From an uncultured SAR86 cluster bacterium (GTDB taxonomy: Bacteria; Pseudomonadota; Gammaproteobacteria; Magnimaribacterales; Magnimaribacteraceae): a stretch of DNA of 32,485 bases. Each line of letters starts with the position of its first letter. Position 1 is the stretch's first letter. The notes under the pieces are model-generated. The model was not told where the DNA came from. It did no database searches and saw nothing but the letters and a program-made list of their open reading frames with translations. Shown here in pieces: positions 7,449-16,792 of the stretch. The stretch is taken from assembly GCA_902537425.1 (NCBI GenBank), contig CACBBD010000012.1:1-32485 (forward strand), given 5' to 3'. The translations under genes and the position numbers were made by a program.

Positions 7449-9317
7449 ATGTCAGGAATACAAACCATTAGAGAAGGATTAACTGGAAATGTGACCAGAG
7501 TTATTGTTGTTGCAATTATCATTACTTTTATTGGTTCCGTAGGCTGGGCAGGTTTTTTCTCTCAAGGTAACGTTAATGTAGTTGCTACAGTAGGTTCTAA
7601 AGAAATTACAAATGCAGACCTAAACTTTGAAGTAAGCACTCAACAATTCGCTTTAACTCAGAGATTTCCCGATCAAGAAATTGATGATGAAACTCTGTTT
7701 TCGCTATCGAAGAATAATTTGATCAACAAATTTTCAATATTAGATTTTTTAGACTCTAAAAAAATGATACTTACAGATGAATTTATTTACACTCAATTAG
7801 CTGAGGAAGAGCAATTTCAGGAGAATGGTAGATTTAGTAAAGCTAGATTCGAATCTTTCGCTAGGAGCAATGGATTTATACCATCCGATTATCTAAAAAG
7901 AGTTAGAGAAGACTTTCTTATAAGCATCTGGCGTCAATCAATAATTAATTCTAGTTTTATAACTGATTTAGATGTTTTTGAATCTATGGCTTTAGCTGAT
8001 CAAGAAAGAGATATAACTTTTATTAAACTCAGCGCGGAAAGATTTAAGAATTCTGTAAGTTATCAAGAGGAAGATCTGCAAAATTACTATCAAGAAAATA
8101 AATCTGCTTATATGAGTCCTGATAGAGCAAAAGTTTCTTATGTCTCTCTGGATTCAAAGGAGCTTCAAAGTACAGTTAAAGTTTCTGATGAAGATATAAA
8201 ACTTGAATATGAAGACTACCTTAGAGATTTTGATTCTAGTGAAAGAAAATCTGTATCTCATATTATGCTCAATATTACAGAAACTAGAGACTCTTCAGCT
8301 GCTTCAGCAGAATTAACTTTAATAAAAGATAGGATTAATCAAGGCGAAGTCTTTGAAAACTTAGTTCTTGAAGTGTCTGAAGATGGTGGCACAAAAGATA
8401 TTGAAGGTAGTCTTGGGATTACCGATGGCACGCTACTACCCCCTGAATTTGAACAAGCTTTATTATCTATGGAAGAGGGTGAAATTTTTGGACCCATAGA
8501 ACTTTTATCTAGCGTTCATTTAATAAGGCTAGATGAAGTAATTAAGCCTGAACCTAAAACTTTGGAAGAATTGTCGCCACAATTTCGAGAAGATCTCTTA
8601 ACCAATAAAGCAGAAGAGATTTATGTTGATCTTCTAGAAGAAGTTTCAGATCTAGCATTTAGTTCTGACTCGATTAAAGATATTGCAGAAATTCTTAATC
8701 TAGATTTAATTGAGACTGATTACTTTTCCAAATCCGAGATACCAGAAATTTTATCTAACAATTCTATATCTGATTTTATATTTGAAGACTTTAGTGAAGG
8801 TAACTTTCCTGAATTAATAGAAACTTCTCAGTTAAGTGCTGTTCTTATTCAAATTTCAGATTATGTTGAGCAGGCTCAACTCGAATATACAGAAGTGAGA
8901 TCTAAGATTGAAGAAACTTATGTACTTCGAGAATCCTTAAACGCTTCAGAAGCCTTTGTGCTTAAATCGATTGAAGATCTAAGAGGCGACAAGACTTTGG
9001 AGATCTTATCAAGTGAAAATAACGTAGAAGTTGAAACTTATAAAGGCTTGAAGAGGGATAGTTCATTGCTTCCTGTTAGAGCGGTAAACGAGATTTTCTC
9101 TTTACCTAGGTCGCAAGCTGGAGATGTATTTGGCTCAGCAGTATCTCAGAATGGTGACAGCATAATTTTTAGATTGGATGCTGTAAATGAAAGCACTGCA
9201 GAACTCACAGAGGAGAATATCGCAGATATCAAGAATTTTCTGAATCAACAAAAAACTATATCTGAGCTTAGCGAATTACAAGAATTTATAAAGCAAGGCC
9301 TTTCAATAAGCGGCTAG
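7449..9317 (+). CDS. ppiD: Periplasmic chaperone / peptidyl-prolyl isomerase PpiD
   Basis: PpiD is an inner-membrane-anchored periplasmic chaperone near the Sec translocon. The protein is 622 residues (E. coli 623). It begins with a short cytoplasmic segment ([13 protein letters not shown]), then one transmembrane helix (about 17-37), a SurA_N-like chaperone region, and one parvulin-type domain (about 264-360: SVSHIML, then [11 protein letters not shown] and [14 protein letters not shown]). The gene follows lon-hupB as in E. coli. The ATG lies only 13 nt after the hupB terminator T-run, with no visible Shine-Dalgarno, so its promoter must overlap the terminator or expression depends on read-through. 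Its stop overlaps the fabI stop by 4 bp on a CTAG palindrome. Confidence 0.92.
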   Translation: MSGIQTIREGLTGNVTRVIVVAIIITFIGSVGWAGFFSQGNVNVVATVGSKEITNADLNFEVSTQQFALTQRFPDQEIDDETLFSLSKNNLINKFSILDFLDSKKMILTDEFIYTQLAEEEQFQENGRFSKARFESFARSNGFIPSDYLKRVREDFLISIWRQSIINSSFITDLDVFESMALADQERDITFIKLSAERFKNSVSYQEEDLQNYYQENKSAYMSPDRAKVSYVSLDSKELQSTVKVSDEDIKLEYEDYLRDFDSSERKSVSHIMLNITETRDSSAASAELTLIKDRINQGEVFENLVLEVSEDGGTKDIEGSLGITDGTLLPPEFEQALLSMEEGEIFGPIELLSSVHLIRLDEVIKPEPKTLEELSPQFREDLLTNKAEEIYVDLLEEVSDLAFSSDSIKDIAEILNLDLIETDYFSKSEIPEILSNNSISDFIFEDFSEGNFPELIETSQLSAVLIQISDYVEQAQLEYTEVRSKIEETYVLRESLNASEAFVLKSIEDLRGDKTLEILSSENNVEVETYKGLKRDSSLLPVRAVNEIFSLPRSQAGDVFGSAVSQNGDSIIFRLDAVNESTAELTEENIADIKNFLNQQKTISELSELQEFIKQGLSISG

Positions 9318-10114
9318 TTCGTCTCAGTTTCTTCAATTGAGCCCATGGCGGTTATATTGAAACCACCATCTACATATAGCACTTCTCCACTAATTCCGCT
9401 TGCCATATCAGATGTTAAGAATGATGCAGCATCCCCAACTTCTCTAGTAGTTATATTTCTACCTATGGGAGATCTAGTGGCATTGTAACTGAGCATTTTC
9501 CTAAAGTTTTTTACACCAGAAGCTGCAAGAGTTTTAATTGGCCCAGCCGATATTGCATTGACACGGTGACCTTCTTTACCCATGGAAACAGCTAAATATC
9601 TTACGCTTGCCTCCAAACTAGCTTTTGCTAAACCCATCACATTATAGTTTGGGAGAGTCATTTGAGAGCCTAGATAAGATAAAGTCAGTAAAGATCCATT
9701 CCTTCCTTCCATCATGTTCTTAGCTTCTTTGGCAAGAGCAATGAAGCTGTAACTACTTATATCATGTGCTATTTGGAAACCCTCTCTGCTGGTTACATCG
9801 ACAAACTCTCCATCTAATTCCTCTCTAGGAGCAAAACCTACCGCATGAATTACCGCGTCCAAAACATCCCAACGAGAAGACAAGCTTCTAAAAGTTTCGG
9901 TGATCTCATCATCCGATGAAACATCACAAGGAATAAAAGTCTCTACTCCTAATTCACTTCCTAATTTTTCAACGTTGCCTTTTAATCGCTCGTTTTGATA
10001 TGTAAGAGCAATATTTGCACCATTTTCGGACATTGATTCTGCAATACCAGCAGCTATAGAGTGCTTATTTGCAATACCAACTATTAAGACATTTTTACCT
10101 TCTAGAATTTTCAT
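9314..10114 (-). CDS. fabI: Enoyl-[acyl-carrier-protein] reductase (NADH)
   Basis: FabI catalyses the last reduction of each type II fatty-acid elongation cycle. The product is 266 residues (E. coli 262). The NADH-binding turn [13 protein letters not shown] (13-25) and GFAP (93-96) match E. coli closely. The active site is intact: Tyr147 (LSYLG), Tyr157 and Lys164 (YNVMGLAK), corresponding to E. coli Tyr146, Tyr156 and Lys163. The C terminus has the family GxVLYVDGG element. It is transcribed alone, diverging from the TonB receptor with a spacer of about 160 bp and converging on ppiD with a 4-bp overlap. No terminator is seen between fabI and ppiD. Confidence 0.97.
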   Translation of the reverse strand: MKILEGKNVLIVGIANKHSIAAGIAESMSENGANIALTYQNERLKGNVEKLGSELGVETFIPCDVSSDDEITETFRSLSSRWDVLDAVIHAVGFAPREELDGEFVDVTSREGFQIAHDISSYSFIALAKEAKNMMEGRNGSLLTLSYLGSQMTLPNYNVMGLAKASLEASVRYLAVSMGKEGHRVNAISAGPIKTLAASGVKNFRKMLSYNATRSPIGRNITTREVGDAASFLTSDMASGISGEVLYVDGGFNITAMGSIEETETN

Positions 10115-10227
10115 AACTATATTTTAGACTTTTTAGGCTAAATCTATAGTCAATTTTGACATTTTCTTCGTCACAAAATCGCCGTTAAACTGTTGCTAAA
10201 ACCACTTTTTTGCATTAAGGTTTGAAG

Positions 10228-10249
10228 TTGAGGGTTTTTGAACCCTCAA
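10228..10249. repeat. 9-bp perfect hairpin in the leader of the first TonB-dependent receptor
   Basis: TTGAGGGTT (10228-10236) and AACCCTCAA (10241-10249) form a perfect 9-bp stem with the 4-nt loop TTTG, 24 nt upstream of the receptor ATG. It is followed by ATTTTAG, so the T-run is too weak for a confident terminator. It may be an attenuator, an mRNA 5' stabiliser or an operator palindrome. It cannot terminate fabI, which runs in the other direction from further upstream. Confidence 0.75.
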
Positions 10250-10273
10250 ATTTTAGATATTTGGGGTATATAT

Positions 10274-13200
10274 ATGAAAAATTCCGTTTTATTTTATTCT
10301 AAATCATCGCTTGGATTTGCATTGGTTGCATTACTTAGCTTTGGTTCAATCTTCACAATATCAGCAGATGAGGACGAAGATTCTGCAGAAGTTGCTGAAG
10401 AAATAGTTGTAACAGGTTCAAGGATTAAACGTGCTGACAATATTAGCTCTCCTACACCAATGGTGACTTTAGGGGAAGACCAGATTGAAAATACTGGTTC
10501 AGTCAACGTTTATGACATTCTTAACGAGCTTCCTCAAGCTGGTGAAGCTCTCTCAAGAGGTAACACGAACTTTACCGTAGGTAGCTCAGGTGTACAGACA
10601 GTTAACTTAAGAGGTCTAGGTAACGGAAGAACTTTGACTCTAGTTAATGGAAGGAGATGGGTCGGTGGACAACCTGGAACTGGTATTGTCGATCTGAATT
10701 CTATTCCCACGGATTTAATCGAGAGATTGGAAGTAATTACTGGTGGAGCCTCTTCAGTCTATGGTTCTGATGCGATAGCTGGTGTTGTAAATATAATACT
10801 CAAGGATGATTTTGAAGGAATGTCTGTAGAAGTCATGGAGGGAGCATATGATGCGGGTGACGGTGAGACGAGCCTTGCTTCCGTAACATTTGGTGCTCAA
10901 TTTGCTGACGGCAGGGGTTCATCAATCTTCAATATCAGAACGGACGAACAAGGTCGAGTTTTAGCTAGAGACAGAACGCCTTACACAGGTAGAGATATTT
11001 TTCACTATGGATATTACGCAGAGATTTATGGAGTACCTTCTTGGTATGACTTCGCACTCGATCCAGGGTATTCCTCTTATCCTCCCCAAGGAAGATTTTT
11101 TCCAAGTGGTAATAACGGCAATTCGGCGGGCATGTTAACCTTCGATTGTTCTGAGAGAGATGTGGATTCAGTTGTTAAATCGGATACAGTAGTTCCATGG
11201 GGTGGGTCGGCAGCTTGCGGATTTAACAGGACTTACTATAGAGCCTTGGAAGTCCCTCTAGATAGATATAGCGTGTTTAACTCTACTAAATATGAATTCG
11301 ATAGCGGCACAACAATGTTTGCAGAATTCTCTTTTGCTAGCGTAGACTCAAAATCAGAATTTGAACCGGTACCATTTAGCTCTGAAGATGCTTTTGGAGG
11401 CTTGGGAACAAAAGGTTATAACATTCGAAACCCGTTTATGCCAGCGGCCATTCGTAGTGCGGCAGTAGCAGCTCAAGGTGTTTTATTGGATGGTGCAACC
11501 GGACTAGATGCTCTTGGAAATGTTCAATTATCCGACTATACAGTGGGACTTGACTCTGCAGGTGTAGCAGTTCCTGGCATGTACTTAAATGCTGCAGGTA
11601 ACGAGATTGAGGTTCCTTTCATAAGGAGACTTGCTGAATTTGGTTTACGTGGATCAGAAAATACAAGACAGACCTTTAGAGGTTCTATTGGTTTTGAAGG
11701 AACTTTTTCGAACGGATTTGATTGGGATGCTTACTATTCTTATGGTTTCTCAGATAGAATGCAATACAGTGGTGCATACAATGCTGCCAATATGGCATAT
11801 GCTGTCCAAGCCATTGAAGGTCCAACAGGTGCACCTGTGTGTTTAGATCCTACCGCTCAAGCAAGAAATTGTGTACCTATTAACTTATTCGGTATTGATG
11901 CTGCTTCAGAGGAGGCCGTAGCTTATGTCAAGGCCACGACTTCAAGACAGAGCAAAAACAAACAAAGAGTCGCGGCGTTCAATGTAACTGGAGACTTCAA
12001 TCTTGTGGGACTAGATGCTTCTTTTGCTGCAGGTGTAGAGAGAAGAGAAGAGAGAGCTGCTGATATTCCTGATCCTCTTCAGCTTGCTGGACTTCATGGA
12101 GGAAATAAGGTACCTCGTACTACAGGTGAATATTCTGTTAACGGTTACTATGCCGAATTCCTTGTGCCACTTGTACAAGGTCTACCATTTGCTGATGAAG
12201 TTACATTCGAAACTGCTTACAGAACAGATCACTATGATACTTCAGGCACAGTCAGTGCTTCAAAATTTGGTTTAAGTTGGGTAATCAATGATGATATAAG
12301 ATTTAGAGGTGTTGTTTCTGAATCTGTTAGAGCTCCAAGCATTGATGACCTTTTTTCTGGCCAAGCCCAAACTTACACTTCTATTGCTGATCCATGTTCA
12401 GGGGTGGGAAATCCAGAAGCTGAAGCAAATATGAATCCTACTGTTGTTGCAAACTGTTTGTCAGATCCTAGAATTGCTGCAACTGCTGCAACCGGTAGAT
12501 TTGATGTAGATCAAAATATCACCATACCTGGATTCTCATACTCTCAACCTCAGACTCAAACCATATCAGGTTTTATTGGAGGTAATGCTAACTTAGAGGA
12601 AGAATCTGCTGACACTACAACACTAGGTCTCGTATGGACACCTACATATGTTGAAGGACTGGCCGTTACTCTTGATTATTATCAAATTGAAATTGAAGAT
12701 GTTATCTCAAATGTTTCTGCTTCAAGATTAATAAGAGAATGTTATGAAGCAACTGATTATCCTGTATCTCAATGTGATGCTCATGAGAGATTCGACACTG
12801 GTCACTTAAGATATTGGTATTCCTTTGGAATAAATCAGTCTTATTATGAAACTGCGGGATATGACTTAGCTGCTGCTTATACATTTGAAGATCTTGGTCC
12901 TGTTCCAGGCGAACTAGATATCAGAGGAATTATTACTGTAAGAGATAAACACATAAATCAAACTACTGATACGTCAACTCCTTTTGATTATGTTGGAGAA
13001 GTAGGTTTTAACGACGAGATTGCAAGAATAAACTTCTTATATACTACTGACGATTGGCTCGTTTCTCTACAAGCTAATTACTATAGCGAAGCCTTAGACG
13101 ATGTATCTCAGAGTCCTAATGCTTGGGAACATCAAGATGTTGATGCAATGACATATTATGATCTTCAGGTCAGATATGACTTGACTGACAATATGGATGT

Positions 13201-13354
13201 TTACTTTGGTATAGACAATCTAACCAATAAACAACCTCCTTATTGCCCAACATGTAATAATGAACCTGTTCCTGGTGCTCATTACACTGCTCAGTCTTAT
13301 GCAAGAGTTTGGGACAGTAAGTTCCACTACGTCGGATTAAGATGGAAGCTGTAA
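10274..13354 (+). CDS. TonB-dependent outer-membrane receptor
   Basis: These receptors import scarce substrates (siderophores, vitamins, oligosaccharides, peptides) across the outer membrane using TonB energy. I chose the ATG at 10274 (1026 residues) over an in-frame TTG 36 nt upstream. The ATG gives a clean signal peptide (Lys, then a hydrophobic stretch ending near TISA-D), has GGGG 7 nt upstream, and the TTG lies in the hairpin loop. Next come a TonB box-like segment EEIVVTGSRI, a plug domain (PTPMVTLGEDQIENTGS, NLRGLGNGRTLTLVNGRR, VYGSDAIAGVVNII), and a long beta-barrel ending GLRWKL. Several close Cys pairs in predicted loops suggest disulfides. The substrate cannot be read from sequence. 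The last residue is Leu, not the usual Phe/Trp/Tyr. The gene has its own terminator. Confidence 0.94.
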   Translation: MKNSVLFYSKSSLGFALVALLSFGSIFTISADEDEDSAEVAEEIVVTGSRIKRADNISSPTPMVTLGEDQIENTGSVNVYDILNELPQAGEALSRGNTNFTVGSSGVQTVNLRGLGNGRTLTLVNGRRWVGGQPGTGIVDLNSIPTDLIERLEVITGGASSVYGSDAIAGVVNIILKDDFEGMSVEVMEGAYDAGDGETSLASVTFGAQFADGRGSSIFNIRTDEQGRVLARDRTPYTGRDIFHYGYYAEIYGVPSWYDFALDPGYSSYPPQGRFFPSGNNGNSAGMLTFDCSERDVDSVVKSDTVVPWGGSAACGFNRTYYRALEVPLDRYSVFNSTKYEFDSGTTMFAEFSFASVDSKSEFEPVPFSSEDAFGGLGTKGYNIRNPFMPAAIRSAAVAAQGVLLDGATGLDALGNVQLSDYTVGLDSAGVAVPGMYLNAAGNEIEVPFIRRLAEFGLRGSENTRQTFRGSIGFEGTFSNGFDWDAYYSYGFSDRMQYSGAYNAANMAYAVQAIEGPTGAPVCLDPTAQARNCVPINLFGIDAASEEAVAYVKATTSRQSKNKQRVAAFNVTGDFNLVGLDASFAAGVERREERAADIPDPLQLAGLHGGNKVPRTTGEYSVNGYYAEFLVPLVQGLPFADEVTFETAYRTDHYDTSGTVSASKFGLSWVINDDIRFRGVVSESVRAPSIDDLFSGQAQTYTSIADPCSGVGNPEAEANMNPTVVANCLSDPRIAATAATGRFDVDQNITIPGFSYSQPQTQTISGFIGGNANLEEESADTTTLGLVWTPTYVEGLAVTLDYYQIEIEDVISNVSASRLIRECYEATDYPVSQCDAHERFDTGHLRYWYSFGINQSYYETAGYDLAAAYTFEDLGPVPGELDIRGIITVRDKHINQTTDTSTPFDYVGEVGFNDEIARINFLYTTDDWLVSLQANYYSEALDDVSQSPNAWEHQDVDAMTYYDLQVRYDLTDNMDVYFGIDNLTNKQPPYCPTCNNEPVPGAHYTAQSYARVWDSKFHYVGLRWKL

Positions 13355-13369
13355 AGTAAAAAAAAGAAG

Positions 13370-13394
13370 GGCCGGTTATACCGGCCTTTTTTTT
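13370..13394 (+). terminator. Rho-independent terminator of the first TonB-dependent receptor
   Basis: GGCCGGT (13370-13376) and ACCGGCC (13380-13386) form a perfect 7-bp stem with loop TAT, followed by eight T residues (13387-13394). It separates the receptor from oppA. Confidence 0.94.
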
Positions 13395-13401
13395 ATTCTT
13401 T

Positions 13402-13407
13402 TATAAT
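13402..13407 (+). promoter_or_regulatory. Possible -10 element immediately before oppA
   Basis: A perfect TATAAT ends 6 nt before the oppA ATG. If used, transcription would begin at or next to the ATG, giving a leaderless mRNA. No Shine-Dalgarno is visible. The expected -35 position falls inside the upstream terminator and has no match, so this is tentative. Confidence 0.35.
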
Positions 13408-13413
13408 GTAGAT

Positions 13414-15018
13414 ATGCGAAATTTATTGATAATATCTTTTCTAACTCTTATCTTAGGATGCACTGAGTCCATAAAACCTGTTGATATAGCTGCAGAAAAT
13501 CAGATTTTATATATCGGTAACGGGACCGAACCTCAAGATCTTGACCCTCATTTAGTCACTGGAGTGCCCGAAAGTAAAGTTTTGATGGCTTTGTTGGAAG
13601 GTCTTGTTATTAGAAATCCAGATGGTCCTGAACCTCTTCCTGGGGTTGCCAAAGATTGGGATATTTCTAAAGATGGTAAAACATATACTTTTTATTTAAG
13701 AGATGATGCACTATGGTCAAATGGAGATTATGTAACAGCATATGATTTTGTTTATGCTTGGAACAGGATGCTCATGCCGAGTCTCGGATCTAAATATCCA
13801 GACATGCTTTATGATGTAGTCAATGCGGAAGAATTCAATAAAGGAACAATAAAAGATTTTTCAAGAGTAGGAGTCAAAGCCTTAGATAGCAAAACATTAA
13901 AAGTATCTTTAAAAAATCCTGCTCCTTATTTTCTAGAGCTACTTTGTCATTACACAACAAGACCAGTTCATAAAGAAACAATAGAGTCTTTTGGTGAAAT
14001 GGACACTCCTGGTAGTCAGTGGACTAGGCCTGGGAATTTCATTGGTAATGGACCTTTTACACTTGATAAATGGGAACTAAATAAAGTAATAATTGTTAAG
14101 AAAAATCCTTCTTATTGGAATAGCTCAGTCGTTCAATTGAATGAGATTCACTTTTTTCCAGTTGATAATGCATCTCGTGAAGATTTAATGTTTAGATCAG
14201 GTCAGTTGCATGTGACCAGTACTGTTCCTCCTGAAAAAGTTGAGTCCTATCAAGAAAAGTATCCTAATAATATTCAAGTAGATCCATTTTACGGTACTTA
14301 TTACTATCGGTTTAATACTAAAAAGACTCCCTTTGATAACAAATTAGTTAGACAGGCGCTCTCTCTAGCATTAGATAGAACTTTAATTGTCGATAAAGTC
14401 ACAAAGGGCGGTCAGCAAGAAGCTTTTTCTTTTACACCCCCAGATCCTGATGCTTACTTTCCACCAACTGCTCTTGAGTATAATCCTGATAAAGCTAAAG
14501 ACTTATTAAGGCAGGCCGGTTATGAAGATGGAGTAGACTTTCCTGTTGTTGACCTCTTATATAACACAAGCGAAGGTCACCAAAAATTAGCTCAAGCTAT
14601 CCAGCAAATGTGGAAAACATCTTTAAATATTGATGTTACTCTCACGAATACAGATTGGAAAGTTTATTTATCAAGACAATCGATAGGTGATTTTCAAATA
14701 GCCAGAGCTGGATGGATAGGAGATTATATAGATCCAAAAAGCTTCTTAGACATGATGGTAACTGATCGAGGGAATAACCAAACGGGTTGGTCCAATAAAC
14801 GATACGATAATTTATTAAAAGAAGCAGCTAATAGCACTTCACAACAACAAAGATTCAACAAATTTTATGAAGCAGAAAAGATATTAATGGATGAAATGCC
14901 CATAATACCTATTTACACTTATACAAGAATATACATGCTACATGAAGATGTAAAAGGGTGGGGCAATAATATCTTGGATTCAAGACCCTATCAGTTTGTG
15001 TATCTAGAAAGTAATTAA
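13414..15018 (+). CDS. oppA: Oligopeptide ABC transporter, substrate-binding lipoprotein
   Basis: This is a family 5 extracellular solute-binding protein (OppA/DppA/MppA type) that delivers peptides to the OppBC channel. The product is 534 residues, typical of the family. A lipoprotein signal is clear: MRNLLIISFLTLILGC with lipid-attachment Cys16 (lipobox I-L-G-C). The mature start has the signature NGTEPQDLDPHLVTG, then YTFYLRDDALWSNGD and the central GNGPFTLDKWELNK segment; the C terminus contains PIIPIYTYTR, as in OppA and MppA. It begins a tight oppABC operon: oppB starts 2 nt after its stop. Peptide rather than nickel or heme binding is favoured by similarity to OppA but not proven. Confidence 0.92.
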   Translation: MRNLLIISFLTLILGCTESIKPVDIAAENQILYIGNGTEPQDLDPHLVTGVPESKVLMALLEGLVIRNPDGPEPLPGVAKDWDISKDGKTYTFYLRDDALWSNGDYVTAYDFVYAWNRMLMPSLGSKYPDMLYDVVNAEEFNKGTIKDFSRVGVKALDSKTLKVSLKNPAPYFLELLCHYTTRPVHKETIESFGEMDTPGSQWTRPGNFIGNGPFTLDKWELNKVIIVKKNPSYWNSSVVQLNEIHFFPVDNASREDLMFRSGQLHVTSTVPPEKVESYQEKYPNNIQVDPFYGTYYYRFNTKKTPFDNKLVRQALSLALDRTLIVDKVTKGGQQEAFSFTPPDPDAYFPPTALEYNPDKAKDLLRQAGYEDGVDFPVVDLLYNTSEGHQKLAQAIQQMWKTSLNIDVTLTNTDWKVYLSRQSIGDFQIARAGWIGDYIDPKSFLDMMVTDRGNNQTGWSNKRYDNLLKEAANSTSQQQRFNKFYEAEKILMDEMPIIPIYTYTRIYMLHEDVKGWGNNILDSRPYQFVYLESN

Positions 15019-15020
15019 AC

Positions 15021-15935
15021 TTGTTAAATCTTATTTTACAAAGGCTTTTTACAGCCATACCTGTACTTCTTGCTGTTATAACTGTTACTTTTGTAATGGT
15101 TCACGCAGCTCCTGGAGGACCTTTTGATGAAGATAAAGCCGTTTCACCTGAAGTCATGGAAAAGCTAAATGAAAGATACAATTTAAATGCACCTTTAATT
15201 GAGCAATATACAGATTATTTAAGCGGCGTATTGGTAGGAGACTTTGGTCCGTCATTCAGATACCCAAGTAGAACTGTTAGTGAACTTATTTTTACCGGGT
15301 TACCAATAACATTTGAGCTTGCGATTTATTCAATAATTTTTGCTTTGTTATTGGGTATAGGTACTGGAATTATTAGTGCGCTCAAAAAAAATACCTACCT
15401 TGACTATATACCTATGACGTCTGCTATGGTTGGAATATGTGTTCCTTCTATAATTTTGGGACCCCTATTAACTTTAATTTTTGGTATATGGCTGGAAATT
15501 TTGCCTGTTTCGGGTTGGGGCGATTTATCAGGAGATAAAATATTACCAACAATAACCTTAGGCACAGCTTATGCAGCATATTGTGCAAGATTGACTAGGG
15601 GAGGTATGCTCGAAGTTCTAAATCAAGATTTTATAAGAACAGCTAGAGCCAAGGGACTTTCTGAAACTAGGGTTGTTTTAGTACATGCTTTAAAGGGTGG
15701 GTTAACTCCTGTTATAGCTTTTCTAGGCCCGGCTATGGCGGGTCTTTTAGCAGGTTCTTTTGTTGTAGAAACAATTTTTGGCATCCCAGGGTTAGGTAGA
15801 TTCTATGTTGAGGCAGCTTTTAATAGAGATTACACCATGATTCTCGGTTCATCTATTTTCTTCTCGTGCTTGATTATCGGACTTAACTTAGTTTCTGACT
15901 TAATCGCTGCTGCTATTAATCCTAAATTACGATAA
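15021..15935 (+). CDS. oppB: Oligopeptide ABC transporter permease OppB
   Basis: This is an inner-membrane permease of the peptide ABC family. The start is a TTG two bases after the oppA stop; it gives MLNLILQRLFTAIPVLLAV, which aligns with the OppB/DppB N terminus and its first transmembrane helix. The product is 304 residues (E. coli OppB 306). The periplasmic APGGPFDEDK signature, five more hydrophobic helices and the EAA loop (RTARAKGLSETRVVLVHALKGG region) that contacts the ATPase are present. It overlaps oppC by 1 bp (TAATG), implying coupled translation. No strong Shine-Dalgarno precedes the TTG, which also suggests coupling to oppA. Confidence 0.93.
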   Translation: MLNLILQRLFTAIPVLLAVITVTFVMVHAAPGGPFDEDKAVSPEVMEKLNERYNLNAPLIEQYTDYLSGVLVGDFGPSFRYPSRTVSELIFTGLPITFELAIYSIIFALLLGIGTGIISALKKNTYLDYIPMTSAMVGICVPSIILGPLLTLIFGIWLEILPVSGWGDLSGDKILPTITLGTAYAAYCARLTRGGMLEVLNQDFIRTARAKGLSETRVVLVHALKGGLTPVIAFLGPAMAGLLAGSFVVETIFGIPGLGRFYVEAAFNRDYTMILGSSIFFSCLIIGLNLVSDLIAAAINPKLR

Positions 15936-16792
15936 TGAATAAGCAAGAAAGTAGTTTATTTAAAGATGCTTTAATTAGACTAACAACAAATAAATTATCA
16001 TTCTTTAGTTTAATTTATATTTTATTACTTGTAGTCGTTGCAATAATTACACCTTTTATAGCTCCTTATGATTACGCTTATCAAGATCTTGCTCTAGGCG
16101 CTTCTGCACCGTCTTCAGACCATTTACTAGGGACAGATACCTTAGGCAGAGATTTACTAACACGAATGATGTATGGAAGCAGAATATCGTTGATGGTTGG
16201 CTTTTTGGCCACCTCTGTTGCTTTGATTATCGGTGTTATTTGGGGAACTATAGCAGGATTTTCCGGAGGTAAAATAGACGCAATTATGATGAGAATTGTT
16301 GATACGTTATATGGCATCCCTTTCATAATATTAATTATTCTTTTGATGGTTATCTTTGGGAGGAATCTAATTTTACTTTTTTTAGCAATAGGTGCAGTTG
16401 AGTGGCTAACTATGGCGAGAATAGTAAGAAGTCAGGTATTAAATCTATCTAAACAAGAGTTTATTCTTGCTGCTGAGGCGATGGGAGTAAGTAAGTTAAA
16501 CATCATATTCAGACATTTAATTCCAAATGCTATGGGGCCCGTAATTGTGTATGCAACATTAACAGTTCCTCAAATTATGCTTTTGGAGTCTTTTCTAAGT
16601 TTTCTTGGTCTAGGCGTTCAGCCTCCTCTGAGCTCATGGGGTCTCTTGATTAGAGATGGTGCGGTTTCAATGGAAGAGTATTGGTGGCTTTTGATTTTTC
16701 CTTCGCTAGCTTTCTCTCTGACTTTATTTTCTTTAAATTTTATTGGGGACGGTTTAAGAGACGCAATTGACCCCAGAACTGCAGATAACTAA
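15935..16792 (+). CDS. oppC: Oligopeptide ABC transporter permease OppC
   Basis: This is the second channel subunit, 285 residues. It has an N-terminal transmembrane helix, the LGTDTLGRDLLTRMMYGSR signature of OppC/DppC, and the EAA loop (LAAEAMGVSKLNIIFRHLIPN). The C-terminal GDGLRDAIDPR is typical of the family. Its ATG overlaps the oppB stop. It ends by overlapping the oppositely oriented mltD by 4 bp, so the operon stops here. No oppD/oppF-type ATPase gene follows or occurs anywhere in the window, so the energising subunits must be encoded elsewhere. Confidence 0.95.
   Translation: MNKQESSLFKDALIRLTTNKLSFFSLIYILLLVVVAIITPFIAPYDYAYQDLALGASAPSSDHLLGTDTLGRDLLTRMMYGSRISLMVGFLATSVALIIGVIWGTIAGFSGGKIDAIMMRIVDTLYGIPFIILIILLMVIFGRNLILLFLAIGAVEWLTMARIVRSQVLNLSKQEFILAAEAMGVSKLNIIFRHLIPNAMGPVIVYATLTVPQIMLLESFLSFLGLGVQPPLSSWGLLIRDGAVSMEEYWWLLIFPSLAFSLTLFSLNFIGDGLRDAIDPRTADN

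Noticed and set aside
10156-10161. TTGACA upstream of the first TonB receptor as a -35 box
   Set aside because: No acceptable -10 element lies 15-19 nt downstream, so a promoter cannot be supported there.
10238-10273. TTG start extending the first TonB receptor by 12 residues
   Set aside because: The added residues would precede a normal signal peptide, and the TTG lies in the loop of the leader hairpin with no ribosome binding site.
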